Shown here piece by piece: positions 23,977-31,743 of a stretch of 64,000 nucleotides of DNA (positions within the stretch are counted from its first letter, which is position 1; each line of letters opens with the position of its first letter). A program made the translations under genes and the position numbers. The DNA is from Paludibaculum fermentans (lineage in GTDB: Bacteria; Acidobacteriota; Terriglobia; Bryobacterales; Bryobacteraceae). The notes beneath the pieces were generated by a model. The model was not told the DNA's origin. It made no database searches and saw only the letters and a list, made by a program, of their open reading frames with translations. The stretch covers positions 5,719,501 to 5,783,500 of the forward strand of contig NZ_CP063849.1 in NCBI RefSeq assembly GCF_015277775.1, given 5' to 3'.

Positions 23977-24336
23977 TTGGAGAAACCGAAGATGCAGTTC
24001 GTATTGACCGGGTTCAAAGAGATTCTGGGCGCGCGAGTCTTCCAGTTCGAAGGGGTTGCCGCGGACCGCAGTCGAACTCCGTATAGCGTCACGACCAACC
24101 TGGCGATGTCGCGCCAGTATGGGATCCGGCTGCAGGAACTGCCGCTGCTGTGCCGGTCGGTGCTGGAGCAAGGTTACGAGGCCACCACCAACCATGCGTT
24201 CACGTATGCCGAGGCCGATATGAGCCGGTATGCCGAATGCGCGGCGGCGCGAGTGGAAGCGGCGCACCGCAGGAAGGCTCCGCGGCGTCCGTTGACCGAC
24301 CATGTCGGCGCGGCGTGGCGCGACCCGACTCGTTAG
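23977..24336 (+). CDS. Hypothetical protein (119 aa)
   Basis: The start chosen is TTG 23977 because AAAGGAG lies seven bases upstream. A GTG at 23947 overlapping the previous stop and an ATG at 23992 are in the same frame. The product has MQFVLTGFKEILGARVFQFE near the start, a central LPLLCRSVLEQGYE and a basic C-terminal tail ending GAAWRDPTR. No known domain is recognised. It ends four bases before the stop of the convergent permease gene. Confidence 0.6.
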   Translation: MEKPKMQFVLTGFKEILGARVFQFEGVAADRSRTPYSVTTNLAMSRQYGIRLQELPLLCRSVLEQGYEATTNHAFTYAEADMSRYAECAAARVEAAHRRKAPRRPLTDHVGAAWRDPTR

Positions 24337-24340
24337 TCCG

Positions 24341-25555
24341 TTATTCATGGCGCAGCGCCTCGATGGGGTCCAGCTGCGCGGCTTTGCGCGCGGGCACAAA
24401 GCCGAAGAGCACGCCGACCATGGCCGAGAAGATGAAGGCGATGGTGGCGATGCGCATGTCTGGCTGGAATGGCACTTCGAGCGCCTTGGCGCCGGCGACG
24501 GAGACGAGTAGTCCGAGGGCGAGGCCCATGGCTCCGCCGAGCGAGGACAGCACGACGGCCTCGACCAGAAACTGCGTCATCACGTCGTTCTCAAACGCAC
24601 CGATCGCCAGCCTCACGCCAATCTCCCTGGTCCGTTCCGTGACCGAAACCAACATGATGTTCATAATGCCGATGCCGCCGACCAGCAGGCTGACCGCGGC
24701 GACCGCGCCCAGCAGCATGGTGAGCAGTTGGGTGGTGCCGGTGAGGGTGCTGATGAGCTCCTGCGGGTCGCGCACCATGAAGTCGTCCTCCTGATGCGGC
24801 TGGATCTTGCGGCGCTGGCGGAGCAGGCGCTGCACATCGGCCACGACGGCGGAGGAGATGGAGCCGGGCCGCATGCCCACGAGCAGGCTGCTGATATAGC
24901 GGGTGCCGGAGATGCGGCGCTGGAAGGTGCGCAACGGGGTGAGCACCAGATCGTCCTGATCCATGCCCATGCCGGACTGGCCTTTCGATTCGAGCACCGC
25001 GACCACCTGGCAGGAGATGGCCTGCAGGCGGACGTTGATCCCGATGGGGTCCCGGGTGCCGAAGAGCTGTTTGCGGACGGTGGCGCCGAGGATGCAGGCG
25101 GCTCCGCCGGAGCTGAGCTCGGCCGCGGAGAACTCGCGGCCGCCGGCGAGGGTCCAGTTCCTCACCTTGAAAAAGGCGTTGTCGACTCCGTTCACCGTGG
25201 TGGACCAGTTCGTGTTGCCGTAGATGACCTGCATGGACTTGGAGGCCGTGGGCGCGACGGCTGTGACTCCGGGCACCTCATCGCGCAGGGCCTCGACGTC
25301 GGCCGCTTCGAAGAGCTTGGCTTCTTCGCGCATGCCGCCGCCCATGCCGCGGCGTTCCTGGCCGGGCATGACCATCAGCATGTTGGCTCCGAGGCTGGAG
25401 ATCTCTGAGGTGACGCGGGCGGTTGCTCCGTTGCCGAGGGTGACCATGATGATGACCGCAGCCACGCCGATGACGATGCCCAGGACTGTGAGCGTCGAGC
25501 GCATGACGTTGCGCCGGATGGCCGAGAGTGCGAGTAGAATTGCGTCCCATAACAT
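24341..25555 (-). CDS. MacB-type ABC transporter permease
   Basis: A 404-residue FtsX/MacB permease. It has an N-terminal membrane helix (LTVLGIVIGVAAVIIMVTLG), a periplasmic MacB core domain at about 50-270, and three C-terminal helices (LLGAVAAVSLLVGGIGIMNIMLVSVTERTREIGVRLAIGA and onward, ending in LFGFVPARKAAQLDPIEALRHE). This is the mechanotransmission type used in tripartite efflux and lipoprotein release. It is last in the leftward order outer-membrane factor, adaptor, ATPase, permease. An unusual 291-base gap with tandem repeats separates it from its ATPase gene. Confidence 0.93.
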   Translation of the reverse strand: MLWDAILLALSAIRRNVMRSTLTVLGIVIGVAAVIIMVTLGNGATARVTSEISSLGANMLMVMPGQERRGMGGGMREEAKLFEAADVEALRDEVPGVTAVAPTASKSMQVIYGNTNWSTTVNGVDNAFFKVRNWTLAGGREFSAAELSSGGAACILGATVRKQLFGTRDPIGINVRLQAISCQVVAVLESKGQSGMGMDQDDLVLTPLRTFQRRISGTRYISSLLVGMRPGSISSAVVADVQRLLRQRRKIQPHQEDDFMVRDPQELISTLTGTTQLLTMLLGAVAAVSLLVGGIGIMNIMLVSVTERTREIGVRLAIGAFENDVMTQFLVEAVVLSSLGGAMGLALGLLVSVAGAKALEVPFQPDMRIATIAFIFSAMVGVLFGFVPARKAAQLDPIEALRHE

Positions 25556-25681
25556 GATTTGCCTGCTTTCCGGGGTCAGTGGTGGACGGGGTTGTCGTTG
25601 GGGATGGGGTTGGGTGGGAGATTGCGGCGCTCCCTTTGGGTCGCGATGGGAGCTCTGGGCGTAGTGCCCGCTCCCTTACGG

Positions 25682-25771
25682 TCGCGGCTCTGTACGGGGG
25701 CGCGGCTTGGCGCGGAATCGCGGCTCTGTACGGAGGCGCGGCTTGGCGCGGAATCGCGGCCCTGGACGGGG
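25682..25771. repeat. 36-bp tandem repeat (about 2.5 copies) between ATPase and permease genes
   Basis: Units begin at 25682, 25718 and 25754, the third partial. The first two differ by one base (GGGGG versus GGAGG); the unit reads TCGCGGCTCTGTACGG then G/A-GGCGCGGCTTGGCGCGGAA. To the left are two diverged copies of a CGCTCCCTT(N)CGGTCGCG-like block (about 25631-25690). GGACGGGGTTGG, seen here at 25764-25775, recurs in the repeat array at 30.2-30.7 kb. A 79-codon frame on the minus strand (25815-25576) is made almost entirely of these repeats and is probably not a gene. Confidence 0.8.
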
Positions 25772-25846
25772 TTGGGGTTGGTTGCGGGTTTGGGGCGGAT
25801 GGGGTGGAGTTTCATGATGGCCTCGCTGGTTCAATGGCTCAATGCC

Positions 25847-26599
25847 TCACTGGCTCACCACTTGGGCTCGGGCGGAACGTGAGACGTCCGAGGAGACCAG
25901 GCCATCGCGGAAACTGATGGTGCGGCTGGCGTATTCCGCCATGTCCGGTTCGTGCGTCACCATGGCGATGCTGATGCCGCGCTCCCGGTTGAGCTGGCAG
26001 AGGAGTTCCATGATCTCCTTGCTGCGGGCCGAGTCCAGGTTGCCCGTGGGCTCGTCCGCCAAGAGGACGGCCGGTTCGGTGACGATCGCCCTGGCGATGG
26101 CGACACGTTGCTGCTGGCCTCCCGAGAGCTGGGCCGGGGTGTGATCCTCCCAGCCCTTCAGGCCTACGGTCTGGAGCGCGATCGCTGCCCGCTCGCGGCG
26201 CTCGGCTGACTTCGTACCGCGGTAGACGAGCGGCAATTCCACATTCTCCAGGGCCGAGGTGCGGGCCAGCAGGTTGAAGCCCTGGAACACGAAGCCCAGG
26301 TAGTAGCGGCGCAGGCGGGCGCGCTGTTTGCGCGGCAGGCGGCCGACGTCGATCCCCTTGAAGAGATAGGCTCCGCCGGTGGGCGTGTCGAGGCAGCCCA
26401 GGATGTTCATGCAGGTGGACTTGCCTGAACCGCTGGGCCCCATGATCGCCACGAACTCACCCTCTTCGATGCGGAAGTCGACTCCGGCCAACGCCAGCAT
26501 GGAGGCGTCCCCCTGGCCGTAGACCTTCTCCACTTTGCGAAATTCCATCAGCGCCGGTTCCTGGGCGCTATTGAGCGTTGGGGTGTCTTCGGGTTTCAT
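25847..26599 (-). CDS. ABC transporter ATP-binding protein (MacB/LolD type)
   Basis: A 250-residue ATPase with Walker A GPSGSGKST near residue 55, the Q-loop GFVFQGFNLL, the signature LSGGQQQR, Walker B AVLLADEPTGNLDS and the switch His in MVTHEPDMAEYA. It belongs to the MacB/LolD branch. It partners the permease (24341-25555) and the periplasmic adaptor (26596-27885), whose stop overlaps its ATG. It powers export or lipoprotein handling at the inner membrane. Confidence 0.95.
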   Translation of the reverse strand: MKPEDTPTLNSAQEPALMEFRKVEKVYGQGDASMLALAGVDFRIEEGEFVAIMGPSGSGKSTCMNILGCLDTPTGGAYLFKGIDVGRLPRKQRARLRRYYLGFVFQGFNLLARTSALENVELPLVYRGTKSAERRERAAIALQTVGLKGWEDHTPAQLSGGQQQRVAIARAIVTEPAVLLADEPTGNLDSARSKEIMELLCQLNRERGISIAMVTHEPDMAEYASRTISFRDGLVSSDVSRSARAQVVSQ

Positions 26600-27885
26600 T
26601 TCATCCCCTTCATCGCTTCGACGATCAGCGGGACTCCGGCGGCCAGGGAGCCGGAACGGATTTCGGTTACCTTGCCGTTGGTGACTCCTGTTTTCACCGG
26701 CACCGCTACGGGTTGCTGGTCTTTCAGGACCCAGACTCGCGGACCGGTGGCGGCGGGGTCTTCCGTCTCCGCCTTGCGGTCGGGCATGGGCGGCGGCCCC
26801 GGCATGAGTTTGCGGAAGAAGCTGCGTTGATCGCCCTGCGGGCCGGCGGCGAGCGTGGCCGGTTCGAAGCGGAGCGCCACATTGGGCACCAGCAGCGCGT
26901 TGTTCAGGGACTGGACGGTGATGGTGGCGGTGGCGGTCATGCCAGGGCGCAGCAGCATCTTCTGGTTGTCGACCGAGATCACGGCCAGATAGGTGACCAC
27001 GTTGTTGGTGGTGGTGGACTGGTAGCGCAACTGGGTGATGCGGCCGGGGAAGTTCTGACCTGGGTAAGCGTCGACGGTGAAGGTGACCTTCTGGCCCTCT
27101 TTCACCTCGCCGATGTCGGCTTCGTCGATGTTGACCTGGAGTTTCATGCGGGTGAGGTCCTCAGCCAACTGGAACATCGTGGTGACCGCGAACGACGCGG
27201 CGATGGTCTGGCCGGGTTCCACGTTGCGGGCCAGGACGATGCCGTCGACGGGCGACTTGATGACGGCCTTGGAGACATTGGTCAGGTTGATGGACAGGGT
27301 CGCTTCGGCTTGCGTGACGGCGGCCTGGGCACTGCTGACGGCGACCTTCGCGCGGCCATAGGCGGCCTTGGCGGTATCCAGGTCGTGCTGCGAGGGCAGC
27401 TGGCCCTTGGAGCGTTCCCGCGCGGCTTCGATGCGCTTGTATTCGGCCTCGGTCTCCTCGACGGTCACTTTGGCATCCTGCACTTTGGCGCGCGCGGTCT
27501 CGAGCGACGCGCGGTCCTGCAGTACCTGGGCTTCCAGCTTCTCGGTGTTGATCTTGGCGAGCACCTGGCCGACCTTGACGAAGTCGTTGTAATTCACCAG
27601 CACGGCGTCGATGATGCCGGAGACTTCGCTGCCGACGTCGACGGTGCGAGTGGGCAGCAACTGGCCGGTGGCGGTGACGGTGACGGTGAGATTGCCGGTG
27701 CGGGCCTCTTCGGTGCGGTAGTGCACGGACGGTTCGGCCGCGGCGGCCTGGTAGCGGCCGACGAGGATGGCCGCGCCGATGCCCACCGCAATGAGAATCA
27801 CCAGCCACCAGAGGATGCGCTTCCAGCGCCGTTTGCCGGGGGCCACACCGAGGTTTTCCTGAACTTCGACGACTGAGGTTGTCAT
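26596..27885 (-). CDS. Periplasmic adaptor (MacA/HlyD-type membrane fusion protein)
   Basis: A 429-residue protein. The ATG at 27885 is chosen because AAAGGAG lies eight bases upstream; an upstream in-frame start has no ribosome binding site. It has an N-terminal membrane helix (RILWWLVILIAVGIGAAILVG), a split lipoyl domain (GQLLPTRTVDVGSEVSGIID ... VKSPVDGIVLARNVEPGQTI-like), a long coiled-coil hairpin at about 110-200, and beta-barrel and membrane-proximal domains. A Pro/Met-rich insert (MPGPPPMPDRKAETE) lies near the end. It links the MacB-type pump to the NodT-type outer-membrane channel encoded just upstream. Confidence 0.93.
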   Translation of the reverse strand: MTTSVVEVQENLGVAPGKRRWKRILWWLVILIAVGIGAAILVGRYQAAAAEPSVHYRTEEARTGNLTVTVTATGQLLPTRTVDVGSEVSGIIDAVLVNYNDFVKVGQVLAKINTEKLEAQVLQDRASLETARAKVQDAKVTVEETEAEYKRIEAARERSKGQLPSQHDLDTAKAAYGRAKVAVSSAQAAVTQAEATLSINLTNVSKAVIKSPVDGIVLARNVEPGQTIAASFAVTTMFQLAEDLTRMKLQVNIDEADIGEVKEGQKVTFTVDAYPGQNFPGRITQLRYQSTTTNNVVTYLAVISVDNQKMLLRPGMTATATITVQSLNNALLVPNVALRFEPATLAAGPQGDQRSFFRKLMPGPPPMPDRKAETEDPAATGPRVWVLKDQQPVAVPVKTGVTNGKVTEIRSGSLAAGVPLIVEAMKGMK

Positions 27886-27931
27886 GACCATATCTCCTTT
27901 CATTTCCTTTGGGTGCCGGGCGGGATCGCCC

Positions 27932-29349
27932 TTAGCTCCACCCGCCGCCCAAGGCTTTGTACAGCCGGATGAGGTCGGCGGTAATGGCGGCATCGCTCTG
28001 AGCCAGTTGATTCTGCAGACTCAGCAACGACCGTTGGGCATCCAGCACGGTGAGGAAGTCCTTCAGTCCTGAGCTGTATAGATTGCGTGACAGGGTTGCG
28101 GCGCGTTCGGCGGCGGCGGCCGCATCGGCCAGCGACTTCCGCCGGAGCTGTTCGTTGGCGAAGGCCTTCAAGGCGTCCTCGACGTCCTGCATTGCGCCGA
28201 GCACCGTGCCTTCATAGGCTGTTTCGTACTGTTCGAGCAGGACGTCCTGGATGTTGAGCTGGGCGCGCAGGCGGCGGCGGTTCAGGATGGTTTGCTGGAC
28301 CGAGCCGGCGAGGCTGCCTGCCAGGGTGGCCGGGGTGAAGAGGTTCACGATGTCGAGGGAGCTGAAGGACAGCAGGCCGGAGAGGGCGAACGAGGGATAG
28401 AGGTTGGCGGCGGCGACGCCGGCGCGGGCGGACTGGGCGGCGACCTGGCGTTCCGCACCACGGATGTCGGGGCGGCGGCGCACGAGATCGGCGGGCAGGC
28501 CGACGGCGACTTCGGCCGGGATGACGGGGACGGGCTTCACTTCGCCGAGCAAGGCGTCGACGGTGCCGGGCCGTTCCCCGAGCAGGACGGAGATGGCGTT
28601 GGACGCCTTCTGGAGTCCGGTTTCGAGGGTGGGGATGCCGGCGCGGGTGGATTCGACGGAGAGGGCGGCCTGCTGGACGTCGAGCTCGGTGGCCAGGCCG
28701 CTTTCGTGTTTGGCGACGGTCAACTGGTAGGTTTCCTGCTGGGCGGCCAGGTTGGCGCGAGTGATGGCCAGTTGCGACTGGTAAGAGCGCAGGTCGACAT
28801 AGTTGAGGGCGACTTCGGCGGTGAGGCTGACGAGGATGTTGCGGAGGTCCTCCTGGGCCGCGTCGACATCGGCGGTGTAGGCGGCGACGGTGCCGCGAAT
28901 CCTATTGAAGAAGTCCGGTTCCCAACTGGCGGAGAGGCCCGCGGAATAGGACTGGCCGAGTTCGCCGTTGGCGCGAGTGCTGGCGCGGCTGCCGGTAGCG
29001 GAGCCGCTGGCGGTGATGGAGGGATAGAGGTCAGCGCGGGCGCTTTCGCGCTGGGCGCGGGCCTGGCGGATCTTCATTTCGGCCTGGCGGAGGTCGAGGT
29101 TGCCTTTGACGGCGCGTTCTTCCAGGGCGGTGAGGACGGGGTCGCCGAGGGTGGACCACCACTGGGCGAGAGTCTTGTCGTCGGTAGGGCTGGCCTTGGC
29201 ACCGCCGGCCGGGGTGGTATTCCACGTGCCGGCCTGGGCCAACTGGGGGCGGCCGGGGGGTGGTATTGCATCCTCTTATTGGCGCAGCCGGCCAGCAGGA
29301 GGCAGGCGCCCAGCAGTGCGCCGGCAGTCTGAATTGTTTTTCGTTTCAT
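27932..29349 (-). CDS. NodT-type outer-membrane efflux lipoprotein with apparent frameshift near its N-terminus
   Basis: The body (27932 to about 29242) is a complete TolC/NodT-family channel: LAQWWSTLGDPVLTALEERA, two homologous halves with LRQAEMKIRQARAQRESARADLYPS, and the end LIRLYKALGGGWS. In its own frame the only upstream start is a TTG at 29242 with no ribosome binding site and no signal. One frame over, ATG 29349 gives a perfect lipoprotein signal, MKRKTIQTAGALLGACLLLAGC. The frames join if one base is added in either C-run on the coding strand (G-runs at plus 29245-29249 and 29255-29260), giving YHPPAAPQLAQAGTW, typical of the family. Either a sequencing slip or a genuine frameshift explains it. 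It is first in the efflux operon. Confidence 0.8.
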
Positions 29350-29518
29350 CGATTCGGCCTCGCAAGCCCAGAGTCCGCTGGAGGGGCGGACGTACGTGAG
29401 AGACAGGTGGAGACATGGAGGTGATGTAACGTGACACGTGTTGTGTTTTCAGTGGGATGCGTGGAGGGGGCAGGGCGCACGGGGTGGGTGGGACCGGACG
29501 CGCCGTGGGTGGGCGGGT

Positions 29519-30157
29519 TCATAGCCGTACGTTCCGGGCGGCCCACCATGCAGCCAAGGCGAGGGCGATGGCCATGTCGTCGTGCCTGGGTCCAGATCCG
29601 TCCTGGAGGTTGAGGACCTCTTCGCGGATGGAATCGAAGTCGTGGACGCGGGTGGGGATGCGGAGGAGGCCGCGTTCGAGGAGGAGTCGGAGGTTGGTGA
29701 CGAGGTCGCGGCGGGGTACGGTGTAGCCGCAGCCCTCGTAAGCGCCGTTGCTGTGGGCGGCGCCGCTACCGGTGATGGTGAGGGCGATGAGGGAGGCCTG
29801 GAGGTTGGCGCGCTGGAAGAGTTCGACGACGGGTGCGCCGACTCCGGAGGCGTCCACGATGAGGGTTTTGTATGGATTGGTGATGCGGCCGGAGGCGACG
29901 GGCCAGCCGCCGAGGAGGTTGCCGTCGCCGTCGCGGAGGAGTTCGCAGACGCGGTCGACGATGGTGATGTAGGGGGTGCCGAGGTGGAAGCGCTCGACAT
30001 GGCGGAGGCGGAAGAGGAGTTCCCACTCCGGCTCCATTTTGAAGCGGTTCCATTCGCCGGTGGGTTCATGGATGCGTTGGAGGATGGCGAGGGCGGCGGG
30101 GTCGCGGCGCTGGCCGAGGTCGAGGCCGAAGTAGAGGTGGGGCGGGAGGCGTTTCAT
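29519..30157 (-). CDS. Terminase large subunit, C-terminal nuclease half
   Basis: A 212-residue protein from ATG 30157, with AAGGAC upstream. It matches only the RNase H-like nuclease domain of phage large terminases: strand-1 acidic residue in LYFGLDLGQRRDP (D13, D19), a second in TLIVDASGVGAP (D102) and the late pair in RHDDMAIALALAAWWA (D193, D194). The acidic active site is therefore complete. The ATPase half is a separate ORF at 30708-31652 on the same strand, and the 550 bases between hold hairpin repeats. No capsid, portal or tail gene is nearby, so this is not an ordinary prophage. Confidence 0.8.
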   Translation of the reverse strand: MKRLPPHLYFGLDLGQRRDPAALAILQRIHEPTGEWNRFKMEPEWELLFRLRHVERFHLGTPYITIVDRVCELLRDGDGNLLGGWPVASGRITNPYKTLIVDASGVGAPVVELFQRANLQASLIALTITGSGAAHSNGAYEGCGYTVPRRDLVTNLRLLLERGLLRIPTRVHDFDSIREEVLNLQDGSGPRHDDMAIALALAAWWAARNVRL

Positions 30158-30707
30158 GGGCGGGGGTCCTTGACGGGGTGGAGCGGGGGTGGGCCTCCGG
30201 CGATGCCGGAGGGAATGCTGGTGGGGGTGTGGGCGAGGTTGGGGCGGGGTTCGCGGGGCCGCTCGTTTTGGACGGGGTTGGACGGGGTTGGGCCCCGGCA
30301 ATGCCGGAGGGAATGCTGGTGGGGGTGTGGCTGGGTTGGGGGGTTGGTTGCGACGGTGCTGGAGTCCCTCGGAGTTGTGTGGGTTGCGGCGGGGCTCCGG
30401 CAATGCCGGAGGGAATGCTGGGGGGAGAGCTTGGTGAACTGGCGAGACTGGGGTGGAGTGCTAGTTGAGAATTGGTTCTTCGGCGGGGGTGCGATCGGGC
30501 GGGCCGGATTCGAGGCGAGCTTCCATGGTGGGAATGTCGAAAGACTCGCGCCTGAGTGTGGTGGGCAGGTCCTTTTCGACGGGGCCGGACGGGGTTGGGC
30601 CTCCGGCAATGCCGGAGGGAATGCTGGTGGGGGCGTTGGCTTGGTTGGGGCTGAGTTTGCTGAGCCGGTCCTTTTGGACGGGGTGGAGCGGGGGGGTGCT
30701 TCGGGGT
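30158..30707. repeat. Array of four hairpin (REP-like) repeats between the terminase halves
   Basis: Four copies of a unit whose core is CCTCCGGC-(A/G)AT-GCCGGAGG followed by GAATGCTGGTGGGGGTG. Cores are at 30194-30212 (perfect 8-bp stem), 30293-30310 (one arm changed), 30395-30411 and 30600-30618 (perfect 8-bp stem). They are flanked by copies of GGACGGGGTTGG or GACGGGGTGGAGCGGGG and by a smaller stem, GTCC-TTTT-GGAC (30668-30679; partly kept at 30570 and 30266). Spacing is irregular (about 100, 102 and 205 bases). All four copies have the same orientation. The 205-base interval holds a non-repeat stretch with coding character. Confidence 0.85.
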
Positions 30708-31652
30708 TTAGTCGTTCCATAGGGGTTTGCCTCCGTTGAAGGGGATGTCGTCCTCGTCCAGGGCGGAGTCCCAGAGCTCGCGGCTGATGATTTGGGTGGC
30801 GTCGGAGACGAACTCGCATTCGTATTCGTTGCGGAAGACCGTTTCGCCCTTGCGGATGCGTTCCTCGGCTAGGAAGGCGGCGTCGATCAACGGGCATTCC
30901 GTGGCGGGGACTCGGAAGCGGCGCCAGTGGGTGCGGGCCGGGTCGGACCACTCCTCGTAGAAGAAGCCGGACTTGGCGGCGGGCGTGGAGATGAGCCAGA
31001 GGGACCGGTTGCGGACGACGGCCTGGAAGGGCGTTGCCATGTGGTAGAAGGAATCGCGGGTGTAGGCCGCCTCCTCGAAGATGAGCAGGGAGACGGCATC
31101 GAAGCCGCGCGTGGTGGTCTCCTGTTTGGGGAGGGCGTAGATGCAGCTTCCGTTGGGGAGGCGGGCTCCGTAGGTGCCCTCGGCGGTGGACCGGATTCGG
31201 ACGCCGGCACGGCGAAGGAATTCGCCCGCCTTGTAGACCAGACGGGCCGACTGGCGCTGGCCTGGGGAGCCGACGACCACGCTCGTGTTGGGCGTGGAGA
31301 GGGCGTGATAGGCGGCTTTCAGGGCCGTGAGCGTGGTTTTGCCGAACTGACGGGTGCAGCAGAGCATGACGTGGGAGTCCTGGCAGTCGAGGATTTCGGC
31401 CTGGGCCGGGAAGGGATGGAAGTCGAGGGCCTGGGCGGCCCATTCGGACAGGGGCGGCAGAGGAGCCGCGGGCTGGAGGGAGCCGTCCGATTCGGGCGTG
31501 AGGGCTCCGCCGGTGGCGGATGCACCTGGGGCGGCGGCCTGGAGTCCCGACGAGCGGGCGCCGATCCGGCTACGCGTTTCCCTTTGGATTGCGTAGAGCT
31601 GGAGGGGCTCCGCCATCGCGTTGCGCTTGTGCTTGCCGATCAGATAGGGCAT
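30708..31652 (-). CDS. Terminase large subunit, N-terminal ATPase half
   Basis: A 314-residue protein. After a low-complexity leader (about 30-70) there is the Q-motif-like HPFPAQAEIL, a terminase-type Walker A CTRQFGKTT (R101, K105, T106), Walker B LLIFEEAAY (E193, E194) and the coupling motif ISTPAAKSG (222-229). This is the packaging-ATPase domain. The ORF stops (WND then TAA) exactly where the nuclease domain should begin; that domain is a separate gene after the repeat array. The two parts together equal a normal large terminase in length (314 + 212). The gene follows the orphan basic/Pro-rich gene at 31744-32643. Confidence 0.82.
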   Translation of the reverse strand: MPYLIGKHKRNAMAEPLQLYAIQRETRSRIGARSSGLQAAAPGASATGGALTPESDGSLQPAAPLPPLSEWAAQALDFHPFPAQAEILDCQDSHVMLCCTRQFGKTTLTALKAAYHALSTPNTSVVVGSPGQRQSARLVYKAGEFLRRAGVRIRSTAEGTYGARLPNGSCIYALPKQETTTRGFDAVSLLIFEEAAYTRDSFYHMATPFQAVVRNRSLWLISTPAAKSGFFYEEWSDPARTHWRRFRVPATECPLIDAAFLAEERIRKGETVFRNEYECEFVSDATQIISRELWDSALDEDDIPFNGGKPLWND

Positions 31653-31743
31653 GACTTTGCTGGTCCCGAGAAAGCGAGATTCCGGCTGACAGGGCCGCGA
31701 CCTGGAGTCCCGCGTGGGGCAAGGTAGGGCCTGGCGGCGGAGT

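Noticed and set aside
25576-25815. 79-codon Pro/Arg-rich frame between ATPase and permease genes
   Set aside because: It is almost wholly tandem-repeat sequence (VQSRDSAPSR units) and lacks a ribosome binding site.
29434-29441. ACACGTGT palindrome upstream of the efflux operon as a TetR-type operator
   Set aside because: Only 8 bp, does not extend, and no TetR-type gene is nearby; too common by chance.
30158-30707. CRISPR array
   Set aside because: Repeats are irregularly spaced (about 100, 102 and 205 bases), hairpin-centred and variable, and there are no cas genes.
30154-31443. Long minus-strand open frame (about 430 codons) across the terminase ATPase half and the repeat array
   Set aside because: It is in a different frame from the motif-bearing ATPase ORF, is built of Pro/Arg/His-rich low-complexity sequence and repeat translations, and has no ribosome binding site.
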